Origin: a virus | IMG/VR virus record: IMGVR_UViG_3300035698_013060 | Coordinates: 62,001 to 126,000 of that record | Direction: 5' to 3' (one strand) | Length of the DNA: 64,000 nt | Shown here: piece after piece, positions 43,679 through 51,860 of the stretch | How positions within the stretch are numbered: position 1 is the stretch's first letter | How the letters are laid out: each line of letters starts with the position of its first letter | The notes under the pieces: generated by a model | Database searches by the model: none | What the model was told of the DNA's origin: nothing | The model's input: only the letters and a program-made list of their open reading frames with translations | Translations under genes and position numbers: made by a program

Positions 43679-43876
43679 ATGACCGTGGAAGACAATGACG
43701 GTAAGTGTTGTGGCGAGGACATGGAACCTATCGGTATGACGTTCGGTAACGGCTTCAAATGCCGGGTATGTGGACGTGAAGAGCCGGAGGTGGCTAGTTG
43801 GAAGATGGCAGGGAACTATGAAGAGCTGCTGACTACGGAGTTCAATCCCGGAGACAAGTCCAAGCGTAAACGATAG
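43679..43876 (+). CDS. Small zinc-ribbon protein, 65 aa
   Basis: It starts six bases after the reductase stop behind AAAGGAG. CCGEDMEPIGMTFGNGFKCRVCG gives a CC...CxxC zinc ribbon, followed by a basic tail (KSKRKR). It could be a thiol or metal partner of the reductase, but only the adjacency supports this. Confidence 0.6.
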   Translation: MTVEDNDGKCCGEDMEPIGMTFGNGFKCRVCGREEPEVASWKMAGNYEELLTTEFNPGDKSKRKR

Positions 43877-43890
43877 GCCTTGGTAAGTGA

Positions 43891-43937
43891 TAAAAAACCC
43901 CCTACCTTTACAGGTAGGGGGCTCTAATTTCATTTTC
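43891..43937. terminator. Bidirectional terminator
   Basis: CCCCCTACCT/AGGTAGGGGG (10 bp, TTAC loop) with an A-rich left and T-rich right flank separates convergent genes. Confidence 0.9.
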
Positions 43938-43944
43938 TTTCTTC

Positions 43945-45180
43945 TTAGACCTTTACAGGAAAGGTCTTCACTACTTGTACTGGTACGTTGGAATTCAGAT
44001 CAAACCCGTTTCCAAGTCCACCTGCTGTTCCCATACCCCAGCTCCAGACTTCTCCATTGGTTTTGGCTGCACAACAAGTTACAGCTCCAGCCTTGATTTG
44101 CACAAAACTGTGATTTCCAAGAACGGAAACTGGAGAATTAGTGCTACCCGTGCCAATGGTTACACCATTACCAAGCTGTCCATACAAGTTTGATCCCCAA
44201 CACCAGGTGGATCCATCATCTTTCAATCCAATCCCGAAATTGTATCCTAAATCAGCTTGGACAAAAAGGTGAATGTCAACATGATTCATCAGTGTTGGAA
44301 CCGTTCGGGACAGGTTGTCACCAAGTCCGAGAACACCGTTAATGTTGTATCCCCATCCCCAAAACTCACCATTCTCTTTAATGGCTACAACCGCATCATT
44401 ACCATTTCCGCCATTAATCGTTACAAAAGAGTGTCCTCCTGAAACGATCATAGGAGTCATAACTTTGGCATCAGTTATTCCTAATCCGAGGTTTTGATTT
44501 TCATTTGATCCCCAGGCCCAACAAGATCCATCTTCCTTCAGCCCATATGATGTACAGGTACCAATAGCTATATCTACAAAAATATGGCCACCTATGACGG
44601 AAGTAGGAGTGTACTTATCGTTCTCTTCGAATACGCTATAGTTGTTTTGACCGAGCTGTCCATATCCATTACGGCCCCAGCACCAACAATGCCCGTTTGT
44701 ATCCAACGCCATGGCATTAGTTAACCCAGCAACGGCTTTCGCAAAGATATGTCCTCCATGAACAGAAATTGGCGTCATCTCTTGGCTTTTTCCTGGGTAC
44801 GAGTTATCGCCAAGTATTCCTGAACCGTTATAACCCCAAATCCATAGTTCTCCATTCTCTTTGATTCCCATATTTTTGTAGTGTCCTCCATACACTCCTG
44901 CGAATGTGTGATTACCAAAGACAGATACAGGAGAATTGTAATTCGTTCCCATGTTATTCTGTCCAAGCTGTCCATACAAGTTTGATCCCCAACACCAAGC
45001 TTTTCCATCACCATCCAATACTACGTTGCTGTATCCACAAGATCCTTTTCCAATAGGACCCCACTGGTCCCTCCGATGCGTAGCATCCATCAAAGAGGTA
45101 AGTTTCCCCCCTCCAGGAATCAGAACTCTAGAAACATCTGCAAGTTCTGTTTTGAAATTGTCAATCTGTAGCTTGCTCAT
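43945..45180 (-). CDS. RCC1-repeat beta-propeller protein 3, 411 aa
   Basis: The ATG at 45180 overlaps the upstream stop (ATGA) and has AGAGGAG upstream; an upstream extension to 45288 lacks a ribosome site. RCC1 blades include CWGSNLYGQLGQN, IWGYNGSGILGDN, CWGRNGYGQLGQN, AWGSNENQNLGLG, GWGYNINGVLGLG, CWGSNLYGQLGNG and SWGMGTAGGLGNG. The N-terminus MSKLQIDNFKTELADVSR is a distinct attachment segment. It is coupled to a 591-aa structural protein, which strongly supports a virion location. By eye it is more AT-rich than its neighbours. Confidence 0.85.
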   Translation of the reverse strand: MSKLQIDNFKTELADVSRVLIPGGGKLTSLMDATHRRDQWGPIGKGSCGYSNVVLDGDGKAWCWGSNLYGQLGQNNMGTNYNSPVSVFGNHTFAGVYGGHYKNMGIKENGELWIWGYNGSGILGDNSYPGKSQEMTPISVHGGHIFAKAVAGLTNAMALDTNGHCWCWGRNGYGQLGQNNYSVFEENDKYTPTSVIGGHIFVDIAIGTCTSYGLKEDGSCWAWGSNENQNLGLGITDAKVMTPMIVSGGHSFVTINGGNGNDAVVAIKENGEFWGWGYNINGVLGLGDNLSRTVPTLMNHVDIHLFVQADLGYNFGIGLKDDGSTWCWGSNLYGQLGNGVTIGTGSTNSPVSVLGNHSFVQIKAGAVTCCAAKTNGEVWSWGMGTAGGLGNGFDLNSNVPVQVVKTFPVKV

Positions 45181-46952
45181 ACTTCTACTCCTCTTACGTT
45201 CTTGAATTGCTTCAGGTCGGCATACAGAGCCACATAGTGTGTTGTGTTGAAAAATGGATTCTGGACTGTAAGAATCTTCTCTTCCCAATCCATCGACAAC
45301 TTGGATTGATCTAGGTAATCAGCACCCTTCTGTATGACTCTGATCCCGAAGAAGACATCGTTGTCAGTTCCAGCTGCAATATTGGAATCGATGACATTCT
45401 CTACGAGTCCAAGATGGCCCCTGAGATGGACTAGGTCCTCGGTCAAGGTCGTCAAGACGGTGCCGAACCTCGGAACTACTGAGACTTCTGCCAACCACAA
45501 CTTACAGGCCTGTTGGACCGTCGGTTTAATGGTGATGGAACAGATGTCGTTCGGGATAGGAATTCCCAGCTCAAAGGTCTGATACTTACTGGGCCAGGTG
45601 AATCTGAATCTTGAGAGGAACTGTTCCGCCTCATAGTTCCCGAAGATCACGTCGAACTCCATCCTCTCGATGTCACATGCCGCCCGGATCACGACCTTGT
45701 GACGTCTACGTCTGCGATCGAAGTTGATGTCGTTAGATTGAAATTCGAAGACTCCATCAGTAGATTCTATCAACTGAACGCTCTCACCTTCTACGTCGAC
45801 AAAGGTAGTTTCCTCTGCGAATACCGTATTCAGAGCTCCTATCCCACCATTCCATCCATCAACTAGAACCAGTCCGGGACCGTTGTCTATGAAAGTACTA
45901 CCCTTGATAGGCCAAGGATTCTTCTCATCTCCATAGACTGGGACGGACTGATCGGTGGAAGCTGGAGCTTCAGTCACGAAACCCTTGAAGAAGACCAACT
46001 GTTTCCCATCCTCAAGCTCCGATTTCGGAGAGATGGCCAATCTCGTGACAGCAACCGAAGGTGTGAGAGACTCTCTCAGGACGTCTTCTATGACTTCTCC
46101 ATAGCTCGGATCGAAGTCTCTGGTCTCAACAGCAAAGTTGGTCGGAGTATGGAACTGGACTTGACCTGAGAAGGTAATCTCTCCCCGGCTCTTGGACTGG
46201 TCCTGTTCTTGTAGTTCTCCGGAAGGAAGTGAATCGAACTTGAGCAGCAGGTTGGAAGTATAGTTGAAGATGTAGAATGGTCTTGCCTTAGAAGGATCCA
46301 CGATCTCGTTTATGGCCTGGCGAGAACTACCCCGTAAGACTTCCAAGAAGGAGGCCCTATCGGTCTCATCTTCCAGATCCATGTCATATTCACCTGCCAG
46401 CGCGTAGACGATAATGTTCGGTATGACAGCTGACATGGGGTGACGGTTCATATAGAAGAACTCGTTGAAAATTACTCCATGCTTCAACCATGACATCGCA
46501 TCCCACATCGACATTTCACCATCTGTTCGAATGGCGACCTCAAAGTTCAACCTATGGAACTTCGGAAGAGTGAAGGCATACCTGTCGTACTTCTCATCAA
46601 AGAAGATATGAGGATAACTCCCAGCCATCTCGTTAAGATGACCGTGATTCATCGCTATGTGCTTCCACTTGTTCTCAGTGGGGTTCTCAGAAATAGTCTC
46701 TTCCATCGTGTAGATGGGCTTGATGGACAAAGCCGGAGTCTTCCTGATGAATTCATCAGAGACCTTATCGGTAGTCTGCCTTTCCTCCAAGTGCCTCTGT
46801 TCTCTGACAGAGATACTTTCCGACCCGATCACTACGTCCTTGAAGTACCCGTGAGGAAATTTCCGGATGAAGAAGTCAGACAACACCCTCGCGGTCTGCG
46901 AGAGAACGTAGCTGATGTTGCCTGTGGCAGTGAATATCTTAGTTGAATTCAT
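45177..46952 (-). CDS. Virion structural protein, 591 aa
   Basis: The ATG at 46952 (MNSTKIFTATGNISYVL) is preferred to the upstream frame start, because that part crosses a terminator. The protein is beta-rich with long alternating segments. Its C-terminal 180 residues (RFRFTWPSKYQTFELGIPIPNDI...KLWLAEVSVVP) look like a carbohydrate-binding-type or adaptor beta-sandwich. It is coupled to RCC1 protein 3, so it may anchor that propeller to the virion. Confidence 0.65.
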   Translation of the reverse strand: MNSTKIFTATGNISYVLSQTARVLSDFFIRKFPHGYFKDVVIGSESISVREQRHLEERQTTDKVSDEFIRKTPALSIKPIYTMEETISENPTENKWKHIAMNHGHLNEMAGSYPHIFFDEKYDRYAFTLPKFHRLNFEVAIRTDGEMSMWDAMSWLKHGVIFNEFFYMNRHPMSAVIPNIIVYALAGEYDMDLEDETDRASFLEVLRGSSRQAINEIVDPSKARPFYIFNYTSNLLLKFDSLPSGELQEQDQSKSRGEITFSGQVQFHTPTNFAVETRDFDPSYGEVIEDVLRESLTPSVAVTRLAISPKSELEDGKQLVFFKGFVTEAPASTDQSVPVYGDEKNPWPIKGSTFIDNGPGLVLVDGWNGGIGALNTVFAEETTFVDVEGESVQLIESTDGVFEFQSNDINFDRRRRRHKVVIRAACDIERMEFDVIFGNYEAEQFLSRFRFTWPSKYQTFELGIPIPNDICSITIKPTVQQACKLWLAEVSVVPRFGTVLTTLTEDLVHLRGHLGLVENVIDSNIAAGTDNDVFFGIRVIQKGADYLDQSKLSMDWEEKILTVQNPFFNTTHYVALYADLKQFKNVRGVEV

Positions 46953-47005
46953 TCCAGTTTCCCTGACTTTGGTTATGGGGTCCTCAGTATTGTATGTTCC
47001 CAGAA

Positions 47006-47046
47006 GAAAAAATAGAAGGGAGGGCTTCACGCCCTCCCCCTATTTC
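47006..47046 (-). terminator. Terminator
   Basis: GGGAGGGC/GCCCTCCC (8 bp, 5-base loop) followed on the minus strand by TTCTATTTTTTC, downstream of the 147-aa gene. Confidence 0.85.
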
Positions 47047-47065
47047 ATTCCTACAGGAAGTAGTG

Positions 47066-47509
47066 TCAGCCTTCCTCACTATTCTTGGATCCATCCGGAT
47101 TGAACCATTCGAACCTGGCTACGTCGTAGTCTGGTTCACCTTCTTTACAGGTTCCGAAGTCAATGTTTCCAGCCAGTGTTAGAGCCTTTTCTCTGGCATC
47201 TTCTATGTCTTTGCATCCCTTGATGCTCAACACGGTCTCTCTCGCTGAAGTCCTTCGGACGGTCACATCGATATCCTTGAGAATTTCGTCACATGATTTT
47301 GGGAATCTGTCTTGGGCCATCTCAGTTGCCACCGCAGAATCGATAGCACTCTTATCCTCGAAACCCACGAGAGAAGCCGTCATCTTCTGTTCTGCGATGA
47401 TCTTTGTCTGTTCAGTATGACCATCAATAGCCTTCGACAAATTGTCCATCGACTGAGTCAGTCGATATAACCGGCCTCTGTCGTCGTCGCTCAGTCTTAA
47501 CAACTCCAT
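47066..47509 (-). CDS. Hypothetical helical protein, 147 aa
   Basis: The ATG has AAGGAAG upstream. The N-terminal 45 residues (LRLSDDDRGRLYRLTQSMDNLSKAIDGHTEQTK) are helical, and the middle is a small alpha/beta domain with IDVTVRRTSARETVLSIKGCKDIEDAREKA. The latter resembles a short repeat of BON- or KH-like type, but the match is weak. It sits just after the tRNA-like gene on the same strand. Confidence 0.5.
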   Translation of the reverse strand: MELLRLSDDDRGRLYRLTQSMDNLSKAIDGHTEQTKIIAEQKMTASLVGFEDKSAIDSAVATEMAQDRFPKSCDEILKDIDVTVRRTSARETVLSIKGCKDIEDAREKALTLAGNIDFGTCKEGEPDYDVARFEWFNPDGSKNSEEG

Positions 47510-47532
47510 CAGTTCTTCCTTTTACTTGTAGT

Positions 47533-47630
47533 TGGTCTCGGGGGCGGGACTCGAACCCGCAACGGCCTCCTCATTTCCGGACTTTATAACCTACCGGCAG
47601 GAACACGTCTACCAATTTTGTTACCCCGAG
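47533..47630 (-). tRNA. tRNA-like gene with expanded anticodon domain; anticodon not assignable
   Basis: A 7-bp acceptor stem (CTCGGGG/CCCCGAG), discriminator A, encoded CCA, a perfect 5-bp T stem (GCGGG/CCCGC) with loop TTCGAGT, and a Leu-like D loop with AATTGGTAGAC are all present. The segment between D and T arms is 42 bases, about ten longer than in ordinary Leu or Ser tRNAs. No 5-bp stem with a 7-base loop can be drawn in it. The best pairing is TCCT-G-CCGG, a 13-base loop (TAGGTTATAAAGT), CCGG-AAATG-AGGA. It is either a degenerate tRNA, a tRNA with a small insertion, or a special tRNA-like RNA. Confidence 0.65.
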
Positions 47631-47637
47631 TTGGTAC

Positions 47638-48993
47638 TTACTTTAGGAACGAATCAAGGCCCATGAAGTAGTCCTTACCGAGTGCCAGCTTCCGGTTGAA
47701 CTTCCCAGTGTCCTGAGACACTACGAGATTCCTCGGTTCCAGCGGAGCAAAGTGATCCTTCAGAGCCATGTCTTTCAACGAAACCGTCGTGATGACGTCA
47801 CCGTCGAAGTCTCCAGCGATGAGTGCTAGGATATGATTCGAGATACTCAATGTCAGGTCGTTGTAGTCCCGCTTGATCCCAGCAATCTTGACCTTCAAGA
47901 TACTACCGAGTTCGATGGTCGGATTCCGGTTCAGAAGGATTGAGAGTCCTCCCTCAGTACGCTCGACCAACTCTTCCAGGATGTCGTACACCCTTTGAGA
48001 GAAACAGGTAGTAGCGTAGAACCAGATTCTTGACGCCTCTTGGTACGATCCTGTTGTCCTGGAGAGAACGTTAATGATCTCGTACTTGAACATCTCCACA
48101 GCTGCCAGATACGGATACAGAACCTCACCCATCTCATACCCTATGGGCAATGGGATGATGACGGTCCTCACTGAGAAGTTGACCCTAGAGCCCAGCAACG
48201 TGGATCGAAGAAACCCGGTCTTACCTGCCAGGACAGAGTTTACCTTCTCATACAGACGGTTCGAAGCGAACTGAATCTCAGCCAGAAGAGGCAGGGTAGA
48301 CAACTCAGTCTTTTCCAAACCCTCCTTAGCTTTGATGGTATTGATGTTGTTGATCATCAGATTGAAGAAGTTATTCTCCTCGGCGAAGGTGAACTGCTTC
48401 TGAATGACGATCGCCGGACGCAGCAGGCAGCTGTAGACAGGATAACGGTCTACCCACACGAGATCCTCATGCTCACAGATGAACTCGTAAGCTTCCCGAC
48501 ATGAGGCTCTCTTCTTGTTCTGCATATGGAAGTGGTCCAGGACTTCACGAAAACGTTCCCGAAGCCTGATCATTCCAAGGTTAGCATAGGTCCCACCAGG
48601 GTTCTGTACGTTACCGTCCAGGTCCAGCTTAGGATCATACCGGACAATCCCTTCGAGTTCCTTACCAACTACCCGTTCGAACTGCTTGTAGAAGAACGGA
48701 TTGATAATGAAGTAAGGTTCCAGTAGAATCCACCCCTGCCTGGAGATCTCACTGGACCGATGCTTGACTTGTTCCCCACAATCAGGGCATGTCTCTCCTG
48801 AGTGGAACCGGCCACTTACGCGTCCACACAGGCAGGAGAAACTCATTCCTCCACTAATCCCCTTCCCGAAAATCTCCTCGGAGAATATACCGTCCGGAGT
48901 GAACTGATTCGTCTTAGAATCCACCGCCACATGGTTGGTAATCACTGCTTCCGCGTCGAAACCCTTGGTAAGGTCTGTTACTCGTAATCTCAT
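47638..48993 (-). CDS. RNA polymerase beta' subunit, N-terminal half
   Basis: A zinc site (C54, C56, C69, C72: CLCGRVSG...CPDCG) is near the start as in bacterial beta'. LAGKTGFLRSTLLGSRVNFSVRTVI (about 260-285) matches GKxGRFRxNLLGKRVDYSGRSVI. RNPTIELGSI matches NRAPTLHRLGI, and AGDFDGD (about 391-397) is the catalytic magnesium motif (NADFDGD). The protein stops shortly after that motif. The rest of beta' is encoded separately (57479-58693 and a C-terminal gene). The ribosome site is AGAGGAGG. A tRNA-like gene follows eight bases after its stop. Confidence 0.92.
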   Translation of the reverse strand: MRLRVTDLTKGFDAEAVITNHVAVDSKTNQFTPDGIFSEEIFGKGISGGMSFSCLCGRVSGRFHSGETCPDCGEQVKHRSSEISRQGWILLEPYFIINPFFYKQFERVVGKELEGIVRYDPKLDLDGNVQNPGGTYANLGMIRLRERFREVLDHFHMQNKKRASCREAYEFICEHEDLVWVDRYPVYSCLLRPAIVIQKQFTFAEENNFFNLMINNINTIKAKEGLEKTELSTLPLLAEIQFASNRLYEKVNSVLAGKTGFLRSTLLGSRVNFSVRTVIIPLPIGYEMGEVLYPYLAAVEMFKYEIINVLSRTTGSYQEASRIWFYATTCFSQRVYDILEELVERTEGGLSILLNRNPTIELGSILKVKIAGIKRDYNDLTLSISNHILALIAGDFDGDVITTVSLKDMALKDHFAPLEPRNLVVSQDTGKFNRKLALGKDYFMGLDSFLK

Positions 48994-49041
48994 TCCGCCT
49001 CCTCTCTGCTTTTGTTCTTCAGATACAGTTTCTATAGTTGA

Positions 49042-49530
49042 TCATCCTATCGCTCTGTTTTTCAAGTATTCGTCCAGGAGAACCTTGAAAGCCATGGCTA
49101 CCGTCATACTCCGACAATCAGCCACGCAATCAAGTCCACTTCTTTTGTCTTCCCGACGGTAGTGACCGTATATAGACCATTTAGTAGCCTTATTCGGTTC
49201 ACAGACCTCTTCGTAAATCTCTACTTGACCTTCCTTGACGAAATGCCCCATGAACATGGGATGTATTTCGAAGGAGTCGAAACAGCTGAAGCGTCCCAAA
49301 CTGGAACCTGACGAACACATTTCTTCATGAAGTTCGACACCTCCACACTCAGGGCAACAGCGACCAGTAGGATTGTACCGCCGACATTCGATTTTGACTT
49401 CTCGAGGACATACGTTCCCATTAAGGACACACTTCTTACTTATCACTTCATCCTTCTCAATTCCCTCAGGATCAAGAGGACACACAACCTCTGGCCTAGC
49501 TCTATGCTCACAGTCCTTGTACCTATTCAT
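49042..49530 (-). CDS. Cysteine-rich zinc protein, 162 aa
   Basis: The first 70 residues contain many Cys (KDCEHRARPEVVCPLD, KKCVLNGNVCPREVKIECRRYN, RCCPECGGVELHEEMC), consistent with two or more zinc ribbons. The C-terminal half is an alpha/beta domain. The start has GAGGAGGACAG upstream. It is directly upstream of the beta' N-terminal gene in the same direction, so a transcription-linked role is conceivable. Confidence 0.6.
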   Translation of the reverse strand: MNRYKDCEHRARPEVVCPLDPEGIEKDEVISKKCVLNGNVCPREVKIECRRYNPTGRCCPECGGVELHEEMCSSGSSLGRFSCFDSFEIHPMFMGHFVKEGQVEIYEEVCEPNKATKWSIYGHYRREDKRSGLDCVADCRSMTVAMAFKVLLDEYLKNRAIG

Positions 49531-49571
49531 TCTCTGTCCTCCTCGAAGTTCGCTGATTACAAACTCGAAGC

Positions 49572-49928
49572 TTATCTATTCAAGAGATAAGCGTACCTAT
49601 CTCTCGGTGCAGTGTCCATATCTGCAAAGATAATTCCAGCTTCCATGAGAAGTCCAGCTCTGAGACATTCCAATGCCGCCATTGCCATAGCGAAGTCCTT
49701 GATATTCACAACAAAGGAATCTTCTCTGATGTCATCCAGTGACTTTCCAATCTCAGCAAGTTCTTCCCGGAAGATTTTAGCATAAGAGCCAGGTCTCTTC
49801 TTGTTAATCTTCACCGATGTCTCGGATAACCATTCTTTGCTGGTGAAAAGGAATGCGTCTGGGACATTCCCATTGTCAAAAATAGATGGTACGTTTCTTC
49901 CTTCTGGCTTATCCGCAAAAATTCCCAT
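49572..49928 (-). CDS. Hypothetical protein, 118 aa
   Basis: The ATG at 49928 (MGIFADKPEGRNVP) is chosen because AAGAGGAGAG lies upstream. The first 40 residues are loop-rich and the rest helical (KIFREELAEIGKSLDDIRE, then MAMAALECLRAGLLMEAG). It is unrecognised. A small palindrome (CGCTTATCTC...GAGATAAGCG type) spans its stop region. Confidence 0.55.
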   Translation of the reverse strand: MGIFADKPEGRNVPSIFDNGNVPDAFLFTSKEWLSETSVKINKKRPGSYAKIFREELAEIGKSLDDIREDSFVVNIKDFAMAMAALECLRAGLLMEAGIIFADMDTAPRDRYAYLLNR

Positions 49929-49962
49929 CGTATCTCTCCTCTTTTCTGGTTGGTCGTTCTCA

Positions 49963-50676
49963 CTAGAAGGGGATATTGTCACTGTGCTCGGGACTAATAT
50001 CTGTTTCATCACCCATTGGGAGGAGACCACTTATCTCGGAGACGAATTCCTCTAAGGTCCTAGAGGGGTTGTATCGTATATCCAATTTGAGGATCTTATT
50101 GATCTCCATTATGTCTTCTTTCCGACGAAGGAGAGCGCATTCAAGCTTCTTTAGCGTATCTCTGTTCATATCCCTGTGGTATTGCTTCACAAACTCCCGG
50201 ACGTTCCCATGAACGGCCGAGATCGGGATGAGAACCTTACCAGAATGAACGAGGTCATGGACAGTCTTGGAGAGCGGTACGACTCCTACCATATCTTTAT
50301 AGTGGAGTCTTATTACTTCATTCGCTATAGTGAATGAGCTAAAGGGTTTTTCGTTTTTCCTGATGAATTGATTAGCGACTGCATCAGTTATCTCATACAA
50401 TGTCAAGGGACTATGATGAATCTCAATCCTGACATCCTGAGATGTAACTTTAGATAAGAAAATATCCTCATCCAGGTCGACTTCATCTCTCAGGTAGGTA
50501 ACATAATCCTTGTATTCCAAACACCGACGAATGATGGACTCCACAGCTTTGACAAAGCGGTCCCACCGTTTCTTGTCTATAGCGTACGAAGGATAAAATT
50601 CAACTAAGCCGTAGCTGTCGCCATCGACCCCGTCAACTTCTCTTTCTATCTCTCTATCGTTTTTGCTCTTGGGCAT
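49963..50676 (-). CDS. Paralogous unknown protein A with conserved His motifs, 237 aa
   Basis: The ATG at 50676 (MPKSKNDREI) has CCGGAGAG upstream. It shares with the protein at 52147-52866 the segments VxIEIHHxPLTL, TxAxEVxxxHxxxxVGxxPLSxTxHDLVHSGKV and GNVxxFxxxY. The four or five conserved histidines (IHH, H, HDLVHSGK) could form a metal site. It lies just upstream of a large apparently non-coding RNA region. I recognise the type only as a recurrent unknown of large phages; no function is known to me. Confidence 0.65.
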   Translation of the reverse strand: MPKSKNDREIEREVDGVDGDSYGLVEFYPSYAIDKKRWDRFVKAVESIIRRCLEYKDYVTYLRDEVDLDEDIFLSKVTSQDVRIEIHHSPLTLYEITDAVANQFIRKNEKPFSSFTIANEVIRLHYKDMVGVVPLSKTVHDLVHSGKVLIPISAVHGNVREFVKQYHRDMNRDTLKKLECALLRRKEDIMEINKILKLDIRYNPSRTLEEFVSEISGLLPMGDETDISPEHSDNIPF

Positions 50677-50714
50677 AGTTCTCTCCGGAATTGTGATTAT
50701 GAAGAAGAAATGAA

Positions 50715-51304
50715 AGTCCTGTGAAGGACTATCATTCTCGCGTTGTTCTGTACTACATCGATACACGTACAGAACGGTGGCTACGCAGCTGGAGGCCTAT
50801 TGAGGGCTTAATGACTGCGCGGTTTCCTAGCCATGGCGTGGTGAAGGTTTTATGGTCTCTCACCAAACCTGATAGGACTCCCCTTCCGCCAAATCAGAAC
50901 GGTATCTGTAGGGAGACTCAACTGGGTCCATTCGGGCCCGGAGGAGCATGGCTTTTTGACGGGCCACATCGCGATGATAGATATATTCACCCGTCGCGCG
51001 TTCGAGTGCCCTTCTATCCTCAGGGAGGACTTTGCGAAGCAGGTCCCATGACCTTTTTCCTTGTAGAGGTGGATTCGTATCCACTTGCTGCTTCGACGGC
51101 CTGTCAGGTGGCAATCGGCGGATGCACTTTCCCTCCGCAGGAGCTCCTCTTACCTCGGAGCATGGTTGGGAAGGGGTTGAACTGGAGGCTGTGGACTAGT
51201 CTCACCGATGATTCCAAGCATCTTCGAGGAGGGGTTGAGGTCAGTGTCCAACCGACCTATCCTCCTGAATCGAATAGGGACCAAGGAGTCTCATAGCGAG
51301 ACTC
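50715..51304 (+). ncRNA. Candidate large structured non-coding RNA (about 590 nt)
   Basis: No frame here has a convincing start or protein-like composition. Hairpins readable by eye are: AGTCCT-GTGA-AGGACT (50715-50730, GNRA loop); a 9-bp stem GTTCTGTAC/GTACAGAAC (50745-50775); AGGTTT/AAACCT (50845-50870); GGGTCC-ATTC-GGGCCC (50924-50939, one U-G); GACGGG/CCCGTC (50958-50995); AGGTC-CCAT-GACCT (51041-51054); AGGTGGAT-TCGT-ATCCACTT (51067-51086, one G-U); GCGGA/TCCGC (51118-51138); GCTCC/GGAGC (51143-51161); a nested AGGAGG...GGTTG/CAACC...CCTCCT (51227-51266); and GAGTCTC/GAGACTC (51286-51304). The GNRA loop and G-U pairs favour the plus strand. Ends are approximate, since CTGGAG (50789) can also pair with CTCCAG (51310). 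Confidence 0.7.
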
Positions 51305-51413
51305 AGATTCTCCAGTTCGTCTTAGTAATATGATATAGAAAAGGCATTAGTTACGTCTGGTATCTCAAGACTCCATAGTAAGCCATACACGCATGCTCAC
51401 TCCATTTCAAATA

Positions 51414-51860
51414 CTACTTCTCGCGGGCAACGCCCTTCATCTTCTCGAAGGTACGCAGACCACCCATACCAAGCATCGCTAGGACCAGCTGCATGAGTTG
51501 TCCCACCTGGATCTTTGGTAGCTCAGCGAGGGCCAGATTCTCAGGCTTGAAGAATACTACCATCCACTCAGCCATAGGTGCTCCGAGGAAAGACCAGAAG
51601 ATTCCCATGCCACAAACCCAACCGATAAATGGTCTCCAACCTGCAACGAAGATCGACTTGTGAGCGGCTTCAACCTTGTTGACATCGAGCTGGGCTTTAC
51701 TGATGTCCATCAAGGCCATACCGAAATCGTTCTCGAAGTCAGCTTGCTTCTCCTCAAGGAGTTGCTGAGCTTTCTCTCGTGCGTGTTTATCCGGGATAAG
51801 TCTGTCGAGTGTACTCTCCAGGATTCTCATTGCTGGTGCTGCTAAAACACTCCAGATCAT
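51414..51860 (-). CDS. Holin (3TM superfamily-like), 148 aa
   Basis: The middle has the signature KSIFVAGWRPFIGWVCGMGIFW (residues about 67-88), typical of Holin_3TM proteins, followed by a second hydrophobic stretch (PMAEWMVVFF) and a third (LMQLVLAMLGMGGLRTFEKM). The N-terminal 60 residues form a helical, charged region. It would form membrane lesions that release endolysin at the end of infection. The ribosome site is CGAGGAGAAC. No endolysin is seen next to it. Confidence 0.8.
   Translation of the reverse strand: MIWSVLAAPAMRILESTLDRLIPDKHAREKAQQLLEEKQADFENDFGMALMDISKAQLDVNKVEAAHKSIFVAGWRPFIGWVCGMGIFWSFLGAPMAEWMVVFFKPENLALAELPKIQVGQLMQLVLAMLGMGGLRTFEKMKGVAREK

Noticed and set aside
50721-51296. 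A 191-codon plus-strand open frame across the structured gap
   Set aside because: It begins with GTG without a ribosome site, is rich in Pro, Trp and Gly in a non-protein pattern, and follows the hairpins rather than any fold. A minus-strand frame (50860-51114, TTG start) overlaps it; both look like by-products of a structured RNA, although the minus frame is not fully excluded.
50715-51304. Group I intron, RNase P RNA or tmRNA
   Set aside because: I could not find the conserved core sequences of these RNAs on either strand and there is no interrupted gene around the region.
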